Below, in pieces: positions 13,601-28,100 of a stretch of 64,000 bases of DNA. The notes beneath the pieces were generated by a model. That model was not told where the DNA came from and did no database searches. It worked only from the letters and a program-made list of their open reading frames with translations. Both the position numbers and the translations under genes were made by a program. This DNA comes from Macrocystis pyrifera (lineage: Eukaryota; Sar; Phaeophyceae; Laminariales; Laminariaceae). How positions within the stretch are numbered: the stretch's first letter is position 1; the number at the start of each line of letters is the position of its first letter. The DNA lies in contig JASSKH010000012.1 of NCBI GenBank assembly GCA_031763025.1, forward strand, positions 2,046,001-2,110,000. Reading direction: 5' to 3'.

Positions 13601-16600
13601 GTATCTCTCTATTACGAGGGTCCATAGTTAACGGGACCGAACTTTGTTAGTAAAAATAGGCAAATACGTACCTGGTAGGTTTTTATGTACACCATAGGTC
13701 CTATTAACTATGTACCCCCGTAATAGGATGAAAAAACGGCACGGATACTGGTCGTGCTGGATGTTGACGGGTAGAAAGAGCCGTTTCATGTTTCATGTAA
13801 AGAACACGCACGAGATCTATCCCGTAAAAGCACAAAAAATACGTTTGAGACAAACACATATTTTCGATCTCATGGCCGAGGTTTATACAAAAATATCTAT
13901 AAAAGTAATACGTAGACCTCTTACCGTAAATAAGTCGACGAGTAGAAAGAACGGTTTAATGTGAAGAACACACACACACAAATACCACACGCAAGAAAAC
14001 ACCCCCCCCCCTGAGACGTATTCTAGAGAGCAACTCTCGGCGCAAACATGCCTTAAGGCCTTAAGGGGGGCAACACACAGCGAAAGTGGCGGTTTGGGGA
14101 AGGTCTTATCGACATCTTTCCATAGACGCCGTCGCTCGACGGTTTCACTGTCCCCGTCGTCGAGGAAAAAGCCTTCCAAATTTGTCCGAGTGGGTGTGTT
14201 ATCCCTACCACCCTACTGTGATACGTTAGTTTGTGGCCGCAGCTGGCATCTCTTATGTGCTCTCTTGCATAGAACGTGTATCTCGTTCTTGTCGTATCCA
14301 GTACGATGACATGGCATTGCATTGCCTACTTGCTCTGTCACTGCGTAGCAACGCACCGCTGTAGTATATCTGTGTCGTAATTTTGTGAGCACAGAGACAG
14401 CTTGCATCTCTCTGGGATTGAAGAATCGGCACGGACACTGGTTGTGGTGGATGTCAACGGGTAGGAAAAACGGTTCAATGGGAACAACACACACCTAGGG
14501 TGAATCAAGAAGAAGCAAGAACACTGGGTGTGCTGGGTCCTGGATGTCGATGTGACCATAATAAAAATAAAATGCTGGTGTACGTGAATAAAACACGCAC
14601 AAACCAGGCATCAGGTGTACATGATGCTTGTTACTCGGATTTTGACAAGTTGCAAGTACCCGTAGAGGTCTAAAGAAAAAAAGTACGTACTATTTACGGG
14701 GGGCCATAGTAAATAGGACCAAATATTTCTAGTAAAAATAGGAAATATATAGGTTTTGATGTATACCATAGGTCCTACTAACTATGGACCCCGTAATAGG
14801 TACTTATTTCTTATTTCTACAATTGATACCACAGTACTGTACACACGTATCACTCGGGTTGTGGTAAGCAGGACGTAGTTGTAGGGGTCTAAACCAAAAG
14901 GCCGACGGTTCGAAATGTCTCCACTCGCCAACTTTTCGAGCTTGCTCTGCCACCACGTCGCCCTTAATTCTTCAAGCAAGACCCTCCAGTCTGCTGTCCA
15001 CGCATGTATGTATGTATGTATGATACCGTGTAGCCATAGCCCTCAAGGTAGCCCTTAAGGCAACACATCCATCCCCTCGGACGAATTTCCAAGCTGATTT
15101 CTCCGCAACGGGAGACGCAAACGCCTACATACATCTATTGTGGAAATCTTCCAACATCTTTCCAAAGCCGCCATTTTTCCATCGTGTCTACTCCAAGATG
15201 CCCACGTTCCCAAACAAGCAAGCAAGTCGCGGAATGAACGACCCCTTGACTGACCGCCCCCCCACGCTGAACGATCGTAGTAATAAATGAAATAGGACCA
15301 ACTGTTGTTAGTCAAAACAGGTAAATATATAAGTTTTTGTGTATGCCATAGGTCCTATTTACTACTGTGTGGTCTCCCGTAATATCACGGGGGTCCATAG
15401 TTAACAGGACCTATGCTATACATGAAAGCCTGTATAGTTAAATATTTTTACTAACAATATTTTGGTCCTACTTACTACTTCCACTACGACCACTACTACT
15501 ATTACGGGGGACCATAGTTAACAGGACCAAACATTGTCAGTAAAATGTTACGGGGGGCCATAGTAAATAGGACCGAAATGTTGTTAGTAAAAATATTTAA
15601 CTATATAGGCTTTCATGTATAGCATAGGTCCTGTTAACTATGGACCCCCGTCATAGTAAGAATCAAAGCCCACGATGGACCCAAAAGCCATTTATCCCCT
15701 TGCTTGTAACTATGTTCACACACCATACCTGTACGTGGTACTGATTGCTACTACTGCTGTTAAGATTATTACGGGGGACCAAAGTATGTACGACCAAATA
15801 TTGTTGGTAAAAATATCGAAATATATAGTTTTTTTTTGTAACCGTAGGTCCCACGTATATACTGTGGTCCCCTGTAGTAGTACTAACAATGTTCCCCCGT
15901 GCGTGATGGTGTAAGAACTGCAACAGCATTTTTTCGGACGGACTACTTGGGGGTTAACGCGGCGATATTTCTTCCGGCAGCGCAAGGGTTAACCTCCTCC
16001 CGTTGTAGGGGCAAGTCACTTTAGACTCTCAGTCACAATTGCTGTAGGTTTTATGGGCACTGCGCTACTACTATTATTAGTACGGGGGACCACAGTAAAC
16101 AGGACCTACGGTACACACAGAAACCTACGTATTTCCCTATTTTTACTAATAAATATTTGGTCCTATTTACTATGGTCCCCCGTAATAACAAAAAAGGGTT
16201 AAGACGAAAGAAAGGACCTCACACCCCCCAAAAGACCGGTCTCCTGTGTCATTGATGGTGTACTATTAATATCACGGGGGACCATAGTAGTAAACAGGAC
16301 CAAATATTGTTAACAAAAAAAGGCAAAATAAATAATAAATACACATTTTTTTATGTCCACCATAGGTCCTATTAACTATGGACCCTCGTAATAGCGTATT
16401 TGCTTGCAGACAGCAGTGAGACATCGTTGTCCGTGCGGGCAACATTACCGCTTGTGGGACCCGTGTCTAAAAGTCGACAGGACTCCTACAATACGTATTC
16501 GGAATTAGCACCGGTTTTTTTATTATTGTATTTGCAGTGGTACAAGGGTTGAGACGAATCCGAGTTTCATTCGAGTTGCCGGATATCTGGGTGCAGCTGC

Positions 16601-19600
16601 AAAGAAGGCGCTTGGTCTGCCGGTTTTGTCTCACTGGTTTTTCTCCTTTCTAACATCCCCTTCCCGTCCCTCGCCTTCCAAGTTGGTCATGCTGCAGCAT
16701 CCGCCGGCTAAAAAGAAGACATAACTCATGCTAATAATGAAACGTAATCGCCTCCGGCTTCAAGCGGGAAGAAAAAGTTCATGTCACTACTGCCTGCTGA
16801 ATCAAGTTTCTTGTCTAAGCCGGGCCAAAAGGTTGTGCATATCTCTAAACGGCAGCTCTTCTTTACGGGGGCCGTGGCACGGCAAAGCAAGGAGCCATTT
16901 ACCCAGTCGTTTAATGTTCGGGACGATGGCTGGTGGGGAAAACCCGAGACCTGGCGGACAGTTAAAGACTTGGCATAGATGCATAGTCGAAGACCTTAGG
17001 GAGTTCCGAGCCACCGAAGGGTCAACGGAACTTGCCCTCTTAGTGTTTAGAGTTGAGACCGCACTGTGGTCTACTGCAGCAAAAAAGGCGGGGAAGTGGT
17101 ACCGGGGGATCCTCGAAGCAGCCAAACGGTTCATGGTGAGGTGGCTCGAGGATGAGGCACAGCTGAGTAGGCAGCGCCGCGCATCCGCCGTCGGCGGTGT
17201 CCAAGGGAATGGGGGGAGCGGGGGGGTAACAGGAGGAGTGGAAGGAAATCCGCCCAAGGGAATGCGGGGAGGGGGGGGGGGCAGGAGGAGTAGAAGGGAA
17301 ACCGCGGTGGACGAAAGTCGCAAAGAGATGGCAAAGAGGGTGGTAGCAAGGCACCCGGCCGACTAGGAAGTAGAACATGCCTATGCTACTCGTGCCGCCA
17401 ACTGGTCCGAACGTGGTCTCCCGTTGTCCTGGATTATTTTGTTTGTGTTTTCTTGTTTTTGCGCTTGATCCTCCGTGATTTTCAGTTTATTTATTTCTCT
17501 TCCTTTCTTCTATTGATTTAAGCCTTAAGAAAGGCGTCGTGCGGCGTGGGTGGATGACGAGCCTGCTTCGCTAGTTTCGTTTTGTCTAACGCCGAGGGGC
17601 GGGGCATAGTTGACGAACGCAGGACGGAGACGGCAGACAGGGTGTGTGTGTTCCTTCACATTAAACCGTTCTTCTACTCGTCGACATCCAGTAAGCCCAG
17701 TGTCCGTGCTGATTCTTCACCCTAGAAAGATACGAGCTCTGTGGTCACAGACTACGACACAGAGATAACACAACGTAAAGCATTAATAGCCTACGCAATA
17801 CCATGCCTTCGCACTAGGTGCGGTCGACACAACATACATACATACGCCAGCAACCAAAATACACCATAAAGAAAGAGAAGCAACAAAGAAACCAAACCGA
17901 AAAAGAAAAGGAGAAGAATCCCAAAAAAATAAATAGCAGGTCTCAAGCGGACTATTCGTAGTAGGGAGAATCTCGCTATGCTACTCACACCACAAACTAG
18001 TGCCGCTACCTGGAGGGAACTTTGTGCTTCGGTTTGCCTGGTTATTTTCCTTTGGTTCCTAGTCTCGCTCTGTTTATAAGCAGAGGGATATTTCTTTCTT
18101 TAGCACGCTTTCAAGTGTCTGCCACATCCCCTGCGTGGAGGCACGACAGTTTCTTTTCTGTTCTGTTCTTCTCTCCTTTACGTATCTCTTTCGATTTGTT
18201 TTCTTTTTTCTTTGTTCCCTGTCTTTTTTTGTGTTCTTTAGTCTTCTCTCATAGAATATGTGCGTCGTGCCTGTCGTATGCAGTACCTGGCATGATGATG
18301 ACATGGCATTGAATTGTGTACTGCTGCTGTTGTGTTTATCCATACGCAGCAATAATGTACGTATCTCTTTGGCGTAGCTTTGTGACCACAGAACTTGTAT
18401 CTCTCTAGGATTGAAGAACCAGCACGGACACTGCACTGGTTGTGCTGGATGCCGACGGGTAGAAAGAACGGTTCAATGGGAGCAAGCAACACACGCCCCG
18501 CTTGGCAAGTTCAATGGTCGCGCGTGCCTGCGAGCTGTTGAAAACTGGACTGTTCTCAATCCATTTTACGACTGCAGTCCCGTGCTGGGGACTACTTACT
18601 CAGAGTTTGACTGGTTTGTCCCCGAAACGGGACTGTAGTCCTAAAAGGTTTCACTCCTTCGGGACGCCCGAGATAAGTCACCGACACAAATAATGGTATG
18701 AGCAACATGATCCTTGACGTACTGCTGTGCGCCCACGCTTCCCCTAGACGGGTGATAGCACAAAATTTATCGTCGTGTTGGTCGCTTTTTCCGGGGTCCC
18801 CAAGGGAGTTAAGCCTGGCAGGGTAGCTTGCTACATATTCGAGAAAATGGTTCCCGGTAGCTTACCAACTTCTTCGAGAAAGTGGGTTGCTCTGTGTACG
18901 ATTCGAACAGCTCACGCTGCTATTGCAACGGGAGCGATGGTTGAAATTGACACACCGCGTACCACCATACTATCCGTTCCCCTCGCTGCGTCGGCAAGGC
19001 ATGCTGCGAGGCATGCCCTATCAGGCTTATAGCGAGTTGGGTAGGTATTTCTGGCGGGTGTAAGGCTGGACTCACCCTCAAGGAGTGATGCCTTCTTGCT
19101 GCTGTGTGGCCGCGAGGCTTAGCCGGCAGTAGAGTTGGGTCGTACGTGGTGCGTCAGGCGCGAAAACCTACGATTCGCGCGTCTTTTTTTTAGGCAGCAG
19201 CGGCAGATCAGCAATTCTCAATCGGGATGTCCGTGCGCGGAGGCAGGCGCCACCACGGGCAAGCCACGGCAGTCTATTGCACCGGTAGGAGGCTGGGTCC
19301 GACGACGGAGGAGGGAGACAGAGCGTCGACGAGCGGGGAAGAGAGACGGATTGAACTCTCCCTCCCTGAGAATTTTTGTTTTTCAGATCAGAACCGCAAG
19401 TGCGACGAACATTTCGTTTTGCGAGACGGGGGAGAAAGGGAACCGACTGGAAGGGAGTGGCAACCAGAGCACGTGCAGAGGAGCGGGCGGATTGGGCCAA
19501 GGCGATGCGGCGGCCATGAAGAACGGTAGCAGGACGGCACACGGAGACCCGCAACCGGCGCGCCCATCATCACGAGAAGCAGTCATCGTTTTTTTTTCTG

Positions 19601-22150
19601 GTTTTGTTCTTCACGAGGCAGTATTAATAGTATGTACCAGGGTACTTGTTATTTACGTCACTGGCCTTACAGTAGTAGGGATGGCGACTTGTATCAGGGA
19701 CGTGGTATCATATAGCTGTGCTGCACCTTTTGTCAGACAGTCCGGGAAGAGATGGCGATCGTTGCTACTTACGTGTTTTTTTTTGGTTCGATTGCTATTT
19801 TTTCACTGCATGTCCGCGAGTCGTCTGACAGCGCCCCCAGACAGGAGGCGTGTTCCTCTCCGTGTTTACGACTACCGTGCGATTCGTACGTTGCAGGCAG
19901 CACTCCAGACAGCAACCGCTGCAGTCAGTAGCCACGAGTTGGTTGGTCGTCGGAACGGGGGGGAGCTCTATTCTGTAGTTGAGAGGGTTTACCCGCGGCC
20001 ATGTTACTTCAGTTTGCACATTGAATTCATTTGTGTGCGCCTTCTTCGTCTCGTGCATTCGTGTGTATTTTTAGGCAGCTGAATTTCGATTTGCATGGTT
20101 TTTCGGATCTTCCTAGGGCTCCAGCACCTTTACGTGACCACGGACTCCTAAATTTTGAGAGTTAAGGTGACAACAACAACAACAACAACATACCAGGTAC
20201 ATACTTTGTATGTGGAAGTTACGGAGGAAAGCTGAACTCTTTCCATCCGCTTGAGGACAACCGAAGAAGAAAGAAAAAAACTAACACTATGTAACCCTAA
20301 CCCGACGTGAGCCAATCAGACTCGATCAACTACCAGTATTGGTTAGCGTTTGTCCCTTCGTCTCGTGCATGCGTATTTAGTGTATACCTGTCATGTTCTC
20401 ACCAACACGTGGTCAGTGGTAAGCTCTACGCTCTGCTGCTTGCGACTTGGTCGAGCTATTATACGTACGGCAGAACGGTTGATACTGCACATCAATACAT
20501 TTCAACTATTTAGTCGTACGTAGCTGGGTCAAGTCGCTTGACAGAAACAAACACGGTTATGTAGTGGTGGGTAGATACTGTTACTCGTAACTTTTCCGCT
20601 TGCACGTTGGCGGACAAACCACTTGGACTCGGCGTCGGACCGATTTTTCAGTGGTAATTGTAGTAGGCTTACCCTGTTCCATAGTAGCCGGCGTCCCCGG
20701 TAGCTTGGTAGGTGGTCCGCGAGCCTATCAAGATCAATTTCGTGAGTTCGAGTCTCACCGAGTGCATGTCACAGGGACTTTTTCTTGCATAAAATTGATT
20801 AGCGGAAAGCGCGAGAGCGTGAGTTAGCTGTACATTCGATGAAAATCGAAGAGCAGTGGGAATGCTGAACCCTATGCGCGATAAAAACTAAAGGCACGTA
20901 CCGGGGGGAGAGAAGGGACGACACCTGTGACCACGGCTTGTCCAGTAGATCGTCGAGGGTAAAACCTCCTACGAGTGGGCTGGAAAGTAAAAGTGATCAT
21001 AGAAAAAAAAAAAAAAAAAAAAAAAAATAGTACAAGCAGTACTGGTACCTGGTATGAACATCAAAGGCAGATGGAGCGGTACTACGAGTACATACTGGAG
21101 TGGTATTACAGCAGTATATGTTATACCTGGTACTATTTTGTAGTACCGGTAGCAGTCAAATGCCTGGTAAAAAGTGTATCCGTATACAGTCAGTAGTTAC
21201 GTAACCCTCTAGGTTCTACTTTTGGGACTTGGAGGAAAATTGATAGTGCCAGTACAGTATGTACTGGCTGCATCAGATGCAAACATACTCGACAGCAAAC
21301 AGTGCACTGCGCCGCTACCCCCGCCCCCACCCCCATATGGTGGGGGGGGGGGGGGGGGCACAGTGGGCGCCCTACCGGAGGCTTTTGGCTTCACTTCAGC
21401 TTAAAAAAAAATTATTAATAGTTTAGGACTACGTTTCAAAGGGAATTCGGCCGTGGCTCGACTACAGAAGGAAAATTCAGAAAAACGAACAAAACGTATG
21501 GTGGGACATGCAGGAGCATGCCCACAAACTACCGTACTGAAGCACGCAGCCCAGATAATACAAAGTTGAACCAAAAGGTGACCTAGTCAAACACAAGTTT
21601 GGAAGTGTAGGAGGCTAAATCGCGGCTTCAGATTGATTAAAAAAAAAAGTGTTGATAATATACTGTTTACTCAGATCCTCCGCCGAAAATCCGCGGATAC
21701 AAAAAATGTTCCAGTTGTTGAGTTAATGCTTATCGAGGTTTCTTGGGCCCTAAATACTACGATGGCATCTCTTCAAGCCTTGTGTGCTCCGTTCCCCGCT
21801 GCGCCTGCAGCAGTCGCTCCCGAGTGTCTTATTGATTGGGCGACGACAAACTCCACATTAGCAGCAGTAGCTGCGCGGGGTTCGACTCCGCTTAGGCCTG
21901 GGCTCCAGGCGCGCCGTCAGGATTCACAGAGCCCAAGCCATCAGTGGTGGTGCCGGTTTAATCCGTCGCGTTCCACGGTCTCCCTCCCTCCTTCCCTATC
22001 TCCCCGCTCTCGCTATCATGCGTGCCTTTCGTGCTTCGCCGCGCATTTCGGTGGGTTTCCGCTACGTCGTACTGCGTTATTCGGTAAATAGTCAAGGTGC
22101 TGGCACCCCTGGCACTTCCCTCGGCCAGTACAGCAGCAGAGCAGTGATGC

Positions 22151-22182
<32 letters not shown>

Positions 22183-25100
22183 TGCTGGTACATTCTAAAT
22201 TCAAGGTCATCGGAACCACTATGGGAGTTAAGTCTGATGGTTGAAACGATTGGTCAACGGATCGCGCCTCGTCATCTCGCCATTTTTGTAGCCGGTGAAG
22301 ACCTTACGCGTAGCGCCGCAGTCCCATCTTGGGAGACAAACTACATAGGAGTCCAGTCTGGCAGCACGTGCACGACCAGGGGCCAGCCCTAAAAATGGAC
22401 GAACTAAATGGAGATAGCTAGCACCGACGTACTGCAGTAGCTAGGACTGAAGATGAACGCGTATTCTTGCCGTTACCGGCGATTTTTATATCACCAAAAA
22501 AAGTTGGAAATTGAAAATGAAACTTTTGACCGTTACAAAACAAACCGATCAGAACCAGGAAAGTATCCTCGTCATGAACGACTCAAAGCTCAGCTCCCTT
22601 GCGACTCGTACATGCACGTACCGGGAATGATATGGAACGACTTTGTTCGAGCTGTCTGTGTACTCTCTGCTCGTGATGCTGTCTTGCACCTTAACAATAA
22701 CTCCCTGTTACGTGAGCTCCCACCCACTACGAAATACTGGTAACCCTGAGTCCACAATAAGCGAGGCCTCCAAGCCCGCTAGCCTCGCAGAATTCCAGCT
22801 CTAATAGCGATGACTGCACATACGCCATGATAGAAGTCGCTCTGGGCGGATCAAAACCAACAGCAGCAGCAACAGCAGCAGCAGCACAAGAAGCGGCAGC
22901 CCGGCAGCATGACCTGCCGCAGCCCGTACCCGGCGGTGATCCCGCCCACGATGCTTGGTCCGCTGTAGCAGCAGCCGCGCCTGCTGCTCTTCATGTGTGC
23001 AGAACTCTGACCACGTACACTCTGTAATAAGTGTTTATATCTCCGACAAAGTGTGGTAATCGGAGAATATTTTACCTGTAAAACGCGTAGTTCGAAGGCT
23101 CTCACGTTATTCCGTATTGAGCTAATATTAAAAACCGCAACCGCAGCCGCGGCTCATGCCCGGCGACCACCAACCAGCTGCAGGCTGCAGCAGCCCGTAC
23201 CCGACGAAGATCTAGCTCGCGTTGCTGTCCATGCCAGCAGCAGCAGCAGCAGCCATCATGGCTATTGCTCAATAGTCTACCTCCCGAGAGTTTTGTAGTA
23301 TATTATTATTATTAGTTTTATTTTTGGCAAAATTTCGTTTATTGCAGAATAGACGCGGAATTCATGAAAAACATGAATATGAAAAAAATATTTTTTTAAT
23401 CGGGGATATTTATTTATTTTTCGAAATCGGGGAGACTTGTTTTTTTAAATCGGGGATATTTATTTTTTTTTTTTAAATCGGGGAGACGAAATAAAATTCA
23501 ATCGTACGGCTGTAGACTACCAATCTGTCCGTTAATATAAGGACGGTTTGGATTCAACATAAATGTGACATTGATCCTTACATTTAGCTACACAGCAATG
23601 GTAGGGAATAATAAAAATGAAATACTGGGGGGACCTGGGGTAAAGAAACTTGCTGGCACCAAGGTGACTATCGACGGTTTCATACGCGTAGTGGGGTTTG
23701 TTTCTTGATATGGAATACCTGCATACCTGCATACGCCCAGTGCTCTATACCAGGTATGTCTAACATCCTTGTCGATGAATGGGCAACATGAGAAGTCCCA
23801 CAATGAAAAGATTCGATCATACAAGGTCCAAGGTCCTTCATAAAAAAAAGGACCGAGCTAATAGAAACAACTACAGAGGGATCTCGCTTGATGCCCACGC
23901 AGGCAAAGTGTTGCTGAAAATCGTCGCGTGCCGCCTTGGCGGCTATTCCTGCGAGACCGAGGTATTACTCCAGGAGGAACAGTAGTAGTGCAGCTTCCGC
24001 CCCGCACGATCAACGATTGATATGTTGTTCGTCGTGCGTCGGTTGCAAGAGCTCGGACGACAGAGGACAATCCCCCTGGACGTGTGCTTCATCGATATGA
24101 GAAACCGTACTATTAATACTATGTCGACCGAGAGCTGCTGTGGAAGGTCCTCACGCGGTCTGGCGTACCAACCAAACTGCTAACAAATATCCGGAACTTC
24201 CAGGACGGTATGGGGGCTCGCGTGCGTACGTGTGACGGCAAGCACTCGGAAATGGTTTGAAGTCACGCAGGGCCTGCGACAAGACTGCGTGCTGTCACCG
24301 TTACTGTTCAACGTGTTCGCTGCTGCGTTACACGTCGTGCTGGTACGCTTCAGCGAAGACGAAACCATCGTCAGGAGTTTGGTTAAACTCAATGATGATG
24401 GAGTAATCGGACGAGAGGAGCAGGAGCCGTTGACATGCCTGCGACGGGCTGTATGGGGCATGTGTTGTATGCCGATGACGGAGGAATTGTCTCGAAGTCG
24501 GCTGAAGGGCTCGCGAAAATGATGACAACAGTCATCGTAAAAATGATGACAACAGTCATCGTTTTTGTCTTCGAAGCAGCAGGCTTCACGGTATCGGAAA
24601 AGAAGACGGAGAGAATGCTTCTCAGAACACCAGACCAGGCAACCCTCGCCCCACCGCTCGTCATCGAAGCAGCAGGCCAGAGGTATGAACAGACGGCCGC
24701 AGTTGTATGATAGGACGACCGCCCCGCTTAGCCAAAGCTGAAGGCCGAGGTGATTGAGACGCTGCTGTACGGGTGTGTGACGTGCACCCGCAGAGTGGAA
24801 CACCTCGCCAAGCTTCGAACGGCTCACCACCAGCTCACCTCATTGGCTTTCAGCGCCGACTCTGCACGGATCACGTCACCCTCTCGTACGCGAAGGCTCT
24901 CAAGATGACACGTTGCGAGAGCATCGGAACGACCATTTGGTAGACGGCGGCTCTTTTTCGCGGGGGCCGTGGCACGGCAAAGCAAGGAGCGATTACCCAG
25001 TCGGGTAATGTTCGGGACGAAGGCTGGCGGGGAGAACTCGAGACCTGGCGGACAGTTCAAGACTTGGCATGGTTGCATAGTCGAAGACCTTAGGGAGTTC

Positions 25101-28100
25101 CGAGCCACCGAAGGGTTAACGGAACACTCCCCCTTGGTGTTTGGAGTTGAGACCGCGCTGCGGTCCACATCAATCAACAAGGCCGGGAAGTGGTACCGGG
25201 GGGTCCTTTAAGCAGCCGAACGGTTCATGGTGAGGTGGCACGGGGATGAGGCACAGCTGAGTAGACAGCGCCGGGAATCCGCCGTAGGTGGTGCCCAAGG
25301 GAATGTAGGGAGGGTGGGCATCATGAGTAGAAGGAAACCCAACCAAGGGAATGCGGGGAGGAGGGGGAACGGGAGGGGTAGAAGGGAAACCGCGGTGGAC
25401 GGAAATAGAAAGGAGATGGCAGATAGGGTAGCAAGGCACCAGGCCGACTATTAATAGTAAGTAGAACATGTCTAGAGATGTATGCTACTCGTGCCGCCAA
25501 CTGCTGCAGCTGGTCCGAACTTGGTCTTCCTTTGTATTGTGTTTTTTTTGCGCTTGATCCTCCGCGATTTCCGTTTTCGTACGTCATCTTTCTTGTCCTT
25601 ACGAAAGGAGTCGTGTGGCGTAGTGGATGACGAGCCTACTTTGTTTCATTTTGTCTGACGCATCCTCTCCGGGGTTGGGGCATAGTTGATGAACGCAGGA
25701 CGGAGACGGTAGATAGGGTAGCAAGGTACCAGACCGCCTAGTATGGAGAACCTGGCTATTATACGCAACGTACTCGTACCACAAACTGCTGCGGCTACCT
25801 GGAGGGTGTTTTGTTCTTCGGCTTGCCTGTTATCTCCCTTGGTTCTTGGTCTTACTCAGTTTGTATGTACAGCAGTAGTATGTACTGGTGCTGTTTCTTT
25901 AGCTCGCTTTCTTTTTCAAGTGTCTGCCACATCTCCTGAGGGAGGCACGACAGCTTTTTCGTTGATCTTTCCTCTTCCTTTTTCTCTCTGCTTTATGTTT
26001 TTTTCTTGTATTTCCTTTCGTTATCTCTATAGATCGTGTATGGTCCATTCAGGACAATTTGCCCACAATTTCCCCAGCACCAACGTACAGTTTTGTCGGG
26101 GTGAGGTAGATGTTCCGAAATCCAAAGGCACCGGCAAGCGCCCTGTCTGTAGGCGCAGGTCTCCAAGGAGAGCTTTTTTTTTTTCCTCTTTGTATCCTAG
26201 ATAAACCGGAAACACTTCAATTTCTTGGGACCGGGGAACTTTCATGATTTCTAGAATATCAACGGATTTGGACAGACCTCAACATTATCGCGGGACGCGA
26301 GTTTTTTTTTTTTTTGAAGAAGTGAAATTGGATTGAAATATTCCGAAAAAGCTGCATCTAGAAGGTCGACGTCATCCGTTTTATTCAGGATAATTAGCAA
26401 TACGATTTTTGAAAAGAGTGCGGCAAACGATTCCTTTTTTTCAATCCCCACAGGCGGCGAGTTGTTTTTTTCTGAGAAAAGCGATACGTCCGGAGATATT
26501 CGTAAAATTGTTTTGCCGCTACCTGATACGGACCCAGATGACCTACATACCAAAAACATCACCAGGTTTATACGATACACTATACTGAAAGTAGTATGTC
26601 CGATACAACACACACGCGCACACACCAGAGCTACAGCAGCAGGGTCACATAGGGGGTGCGAGAGGCAACTATTGACAGTTCCTGTGACTGGGTGTGGCTT
26701 TGGCACGTAGACAGGCCTTGAGGTCCTCCTGTGGCTGGGTATGGATTCGGCGTGAGTGCAAAAAAAAACGTACGAAAACTGCCGGTGTGTTGTTTGAGTG
26801 AGGCTTGCCCCTGGTATACAATCATGACTGATATCATATATCAGCCACATGTAACAATATATGATATTATTTGTATCGTAGCGTACGTACGGTATGTACA
26901 ATGCATCTTACGTACGTACGTATAATCGTCTGTTGGTTGCCATTGCGCTGTACAGCAAGTAAGGCTTGATCTGTGAGCATGCTGTGCGTGCGGGTGCCAA
27001 TAGCGCCCACTTCGGGTTAATTTCGGTCGAAACTGTTGCATTTTTCCCCCCCAAAAAAAAAACTCCGCGGCTATCGACGTAGCTCGCGACGACGGTCAAG
27101 GCCATTTTTGTTTCACGTTACAATTATTTTATTTTCAGTAGATACCTGGTATGCGCTGCAAAGTGAATGGACAAACTGTCCTGGATGGACCGTATACCGT
27201 ACAAGTGTATGGGGGCAGAGGGGGGAACAGGAGGAGTAGAAGGGAAACCGCGGTAGAAGAGAGTAGCAGAGAGACCGCAGATAGGGTAGCAAGGTACCAG
27301 ACCGACTAATAGGTTGGACTTTTCTTTGCTACTCGTACCGCCAACTGCTGCGGCCGTTCGGTATGCATTTTGATTTTTTTCCCTTCTTATCCTTATGAAA
27401 GAAGTACTACATAGTGGGTGGGTGACGAGCGTATTTTGGCCCATTCACTATTGCTCTTTTTACTTAGTTAAGTGTTCACCGGGACGCATAGTCCTCTTTT
27501 TCCTTCTCGTATCTTTCCCCTTGCACGTCCCTTTTGGCTCATGCTCGGGGTAAGTATGTATGTGTCTGAGCTTTGGCTTCCCATTTTATTTATTTATTTG
27601 GGATTCTTCTCCTTTTCTTTTTCTTGTTCTTTTTCGGTTTGGTTTCTTCGTTGCTTCTCTTTCTTTATGGTGTATTTTGGTTGCTGGCGTATGCATGTAT
27701 GTTGTGTCGGCCGCACCTAGTGCGAAGGCATGGTATTGCGTAGGCTATTAATGCATTACGGTGTGTTATCTCTGTGTCGTAGTCTGTGACCACAGAGCTC
27801 GTATCTTTCTAGGGTGAAGAATCAGCACGGACACTGGGCTTGCTGGATGTCGACGAGTAGAAGAACGGTTTAATGTGAAGAAACACACACACACACACAC
27901 ACACATATCGCGCCTGTCGTATCCAGTATGTATGATGACATGACATTGCGTTGTTTACTCTACTTACTGCTGTATAACAATCTAGTATGTAGCGTAGTTT
28001 TGTGACCACAGAACTTGTAACTCTCTATTATAGGGTTGAAGAATCGGCACGGACACTGGTTGTGCTGGATGTCGACGGGTAGAAAGATGGTTTTACGCTA

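Noticed and set aside
16728-17366. Open frame of 212 codons as a host gene
   Set aside because: It contains the C-terminal motifs of a LINE protein and recurs at 24,960-25,450.
19135-20082. Open frame of 315 codons
   Set aside because: It coincides with one arm of a dispersed inverted repeat, has no recognised domain, and the mirror arm is not open.
21845-21900. tRNA-like GGGGTTCGACTCCGC
   Set aside because: A perfect box B match, but no A box at the right distance and no foldable arms; it lies in CAG-rich sequence.
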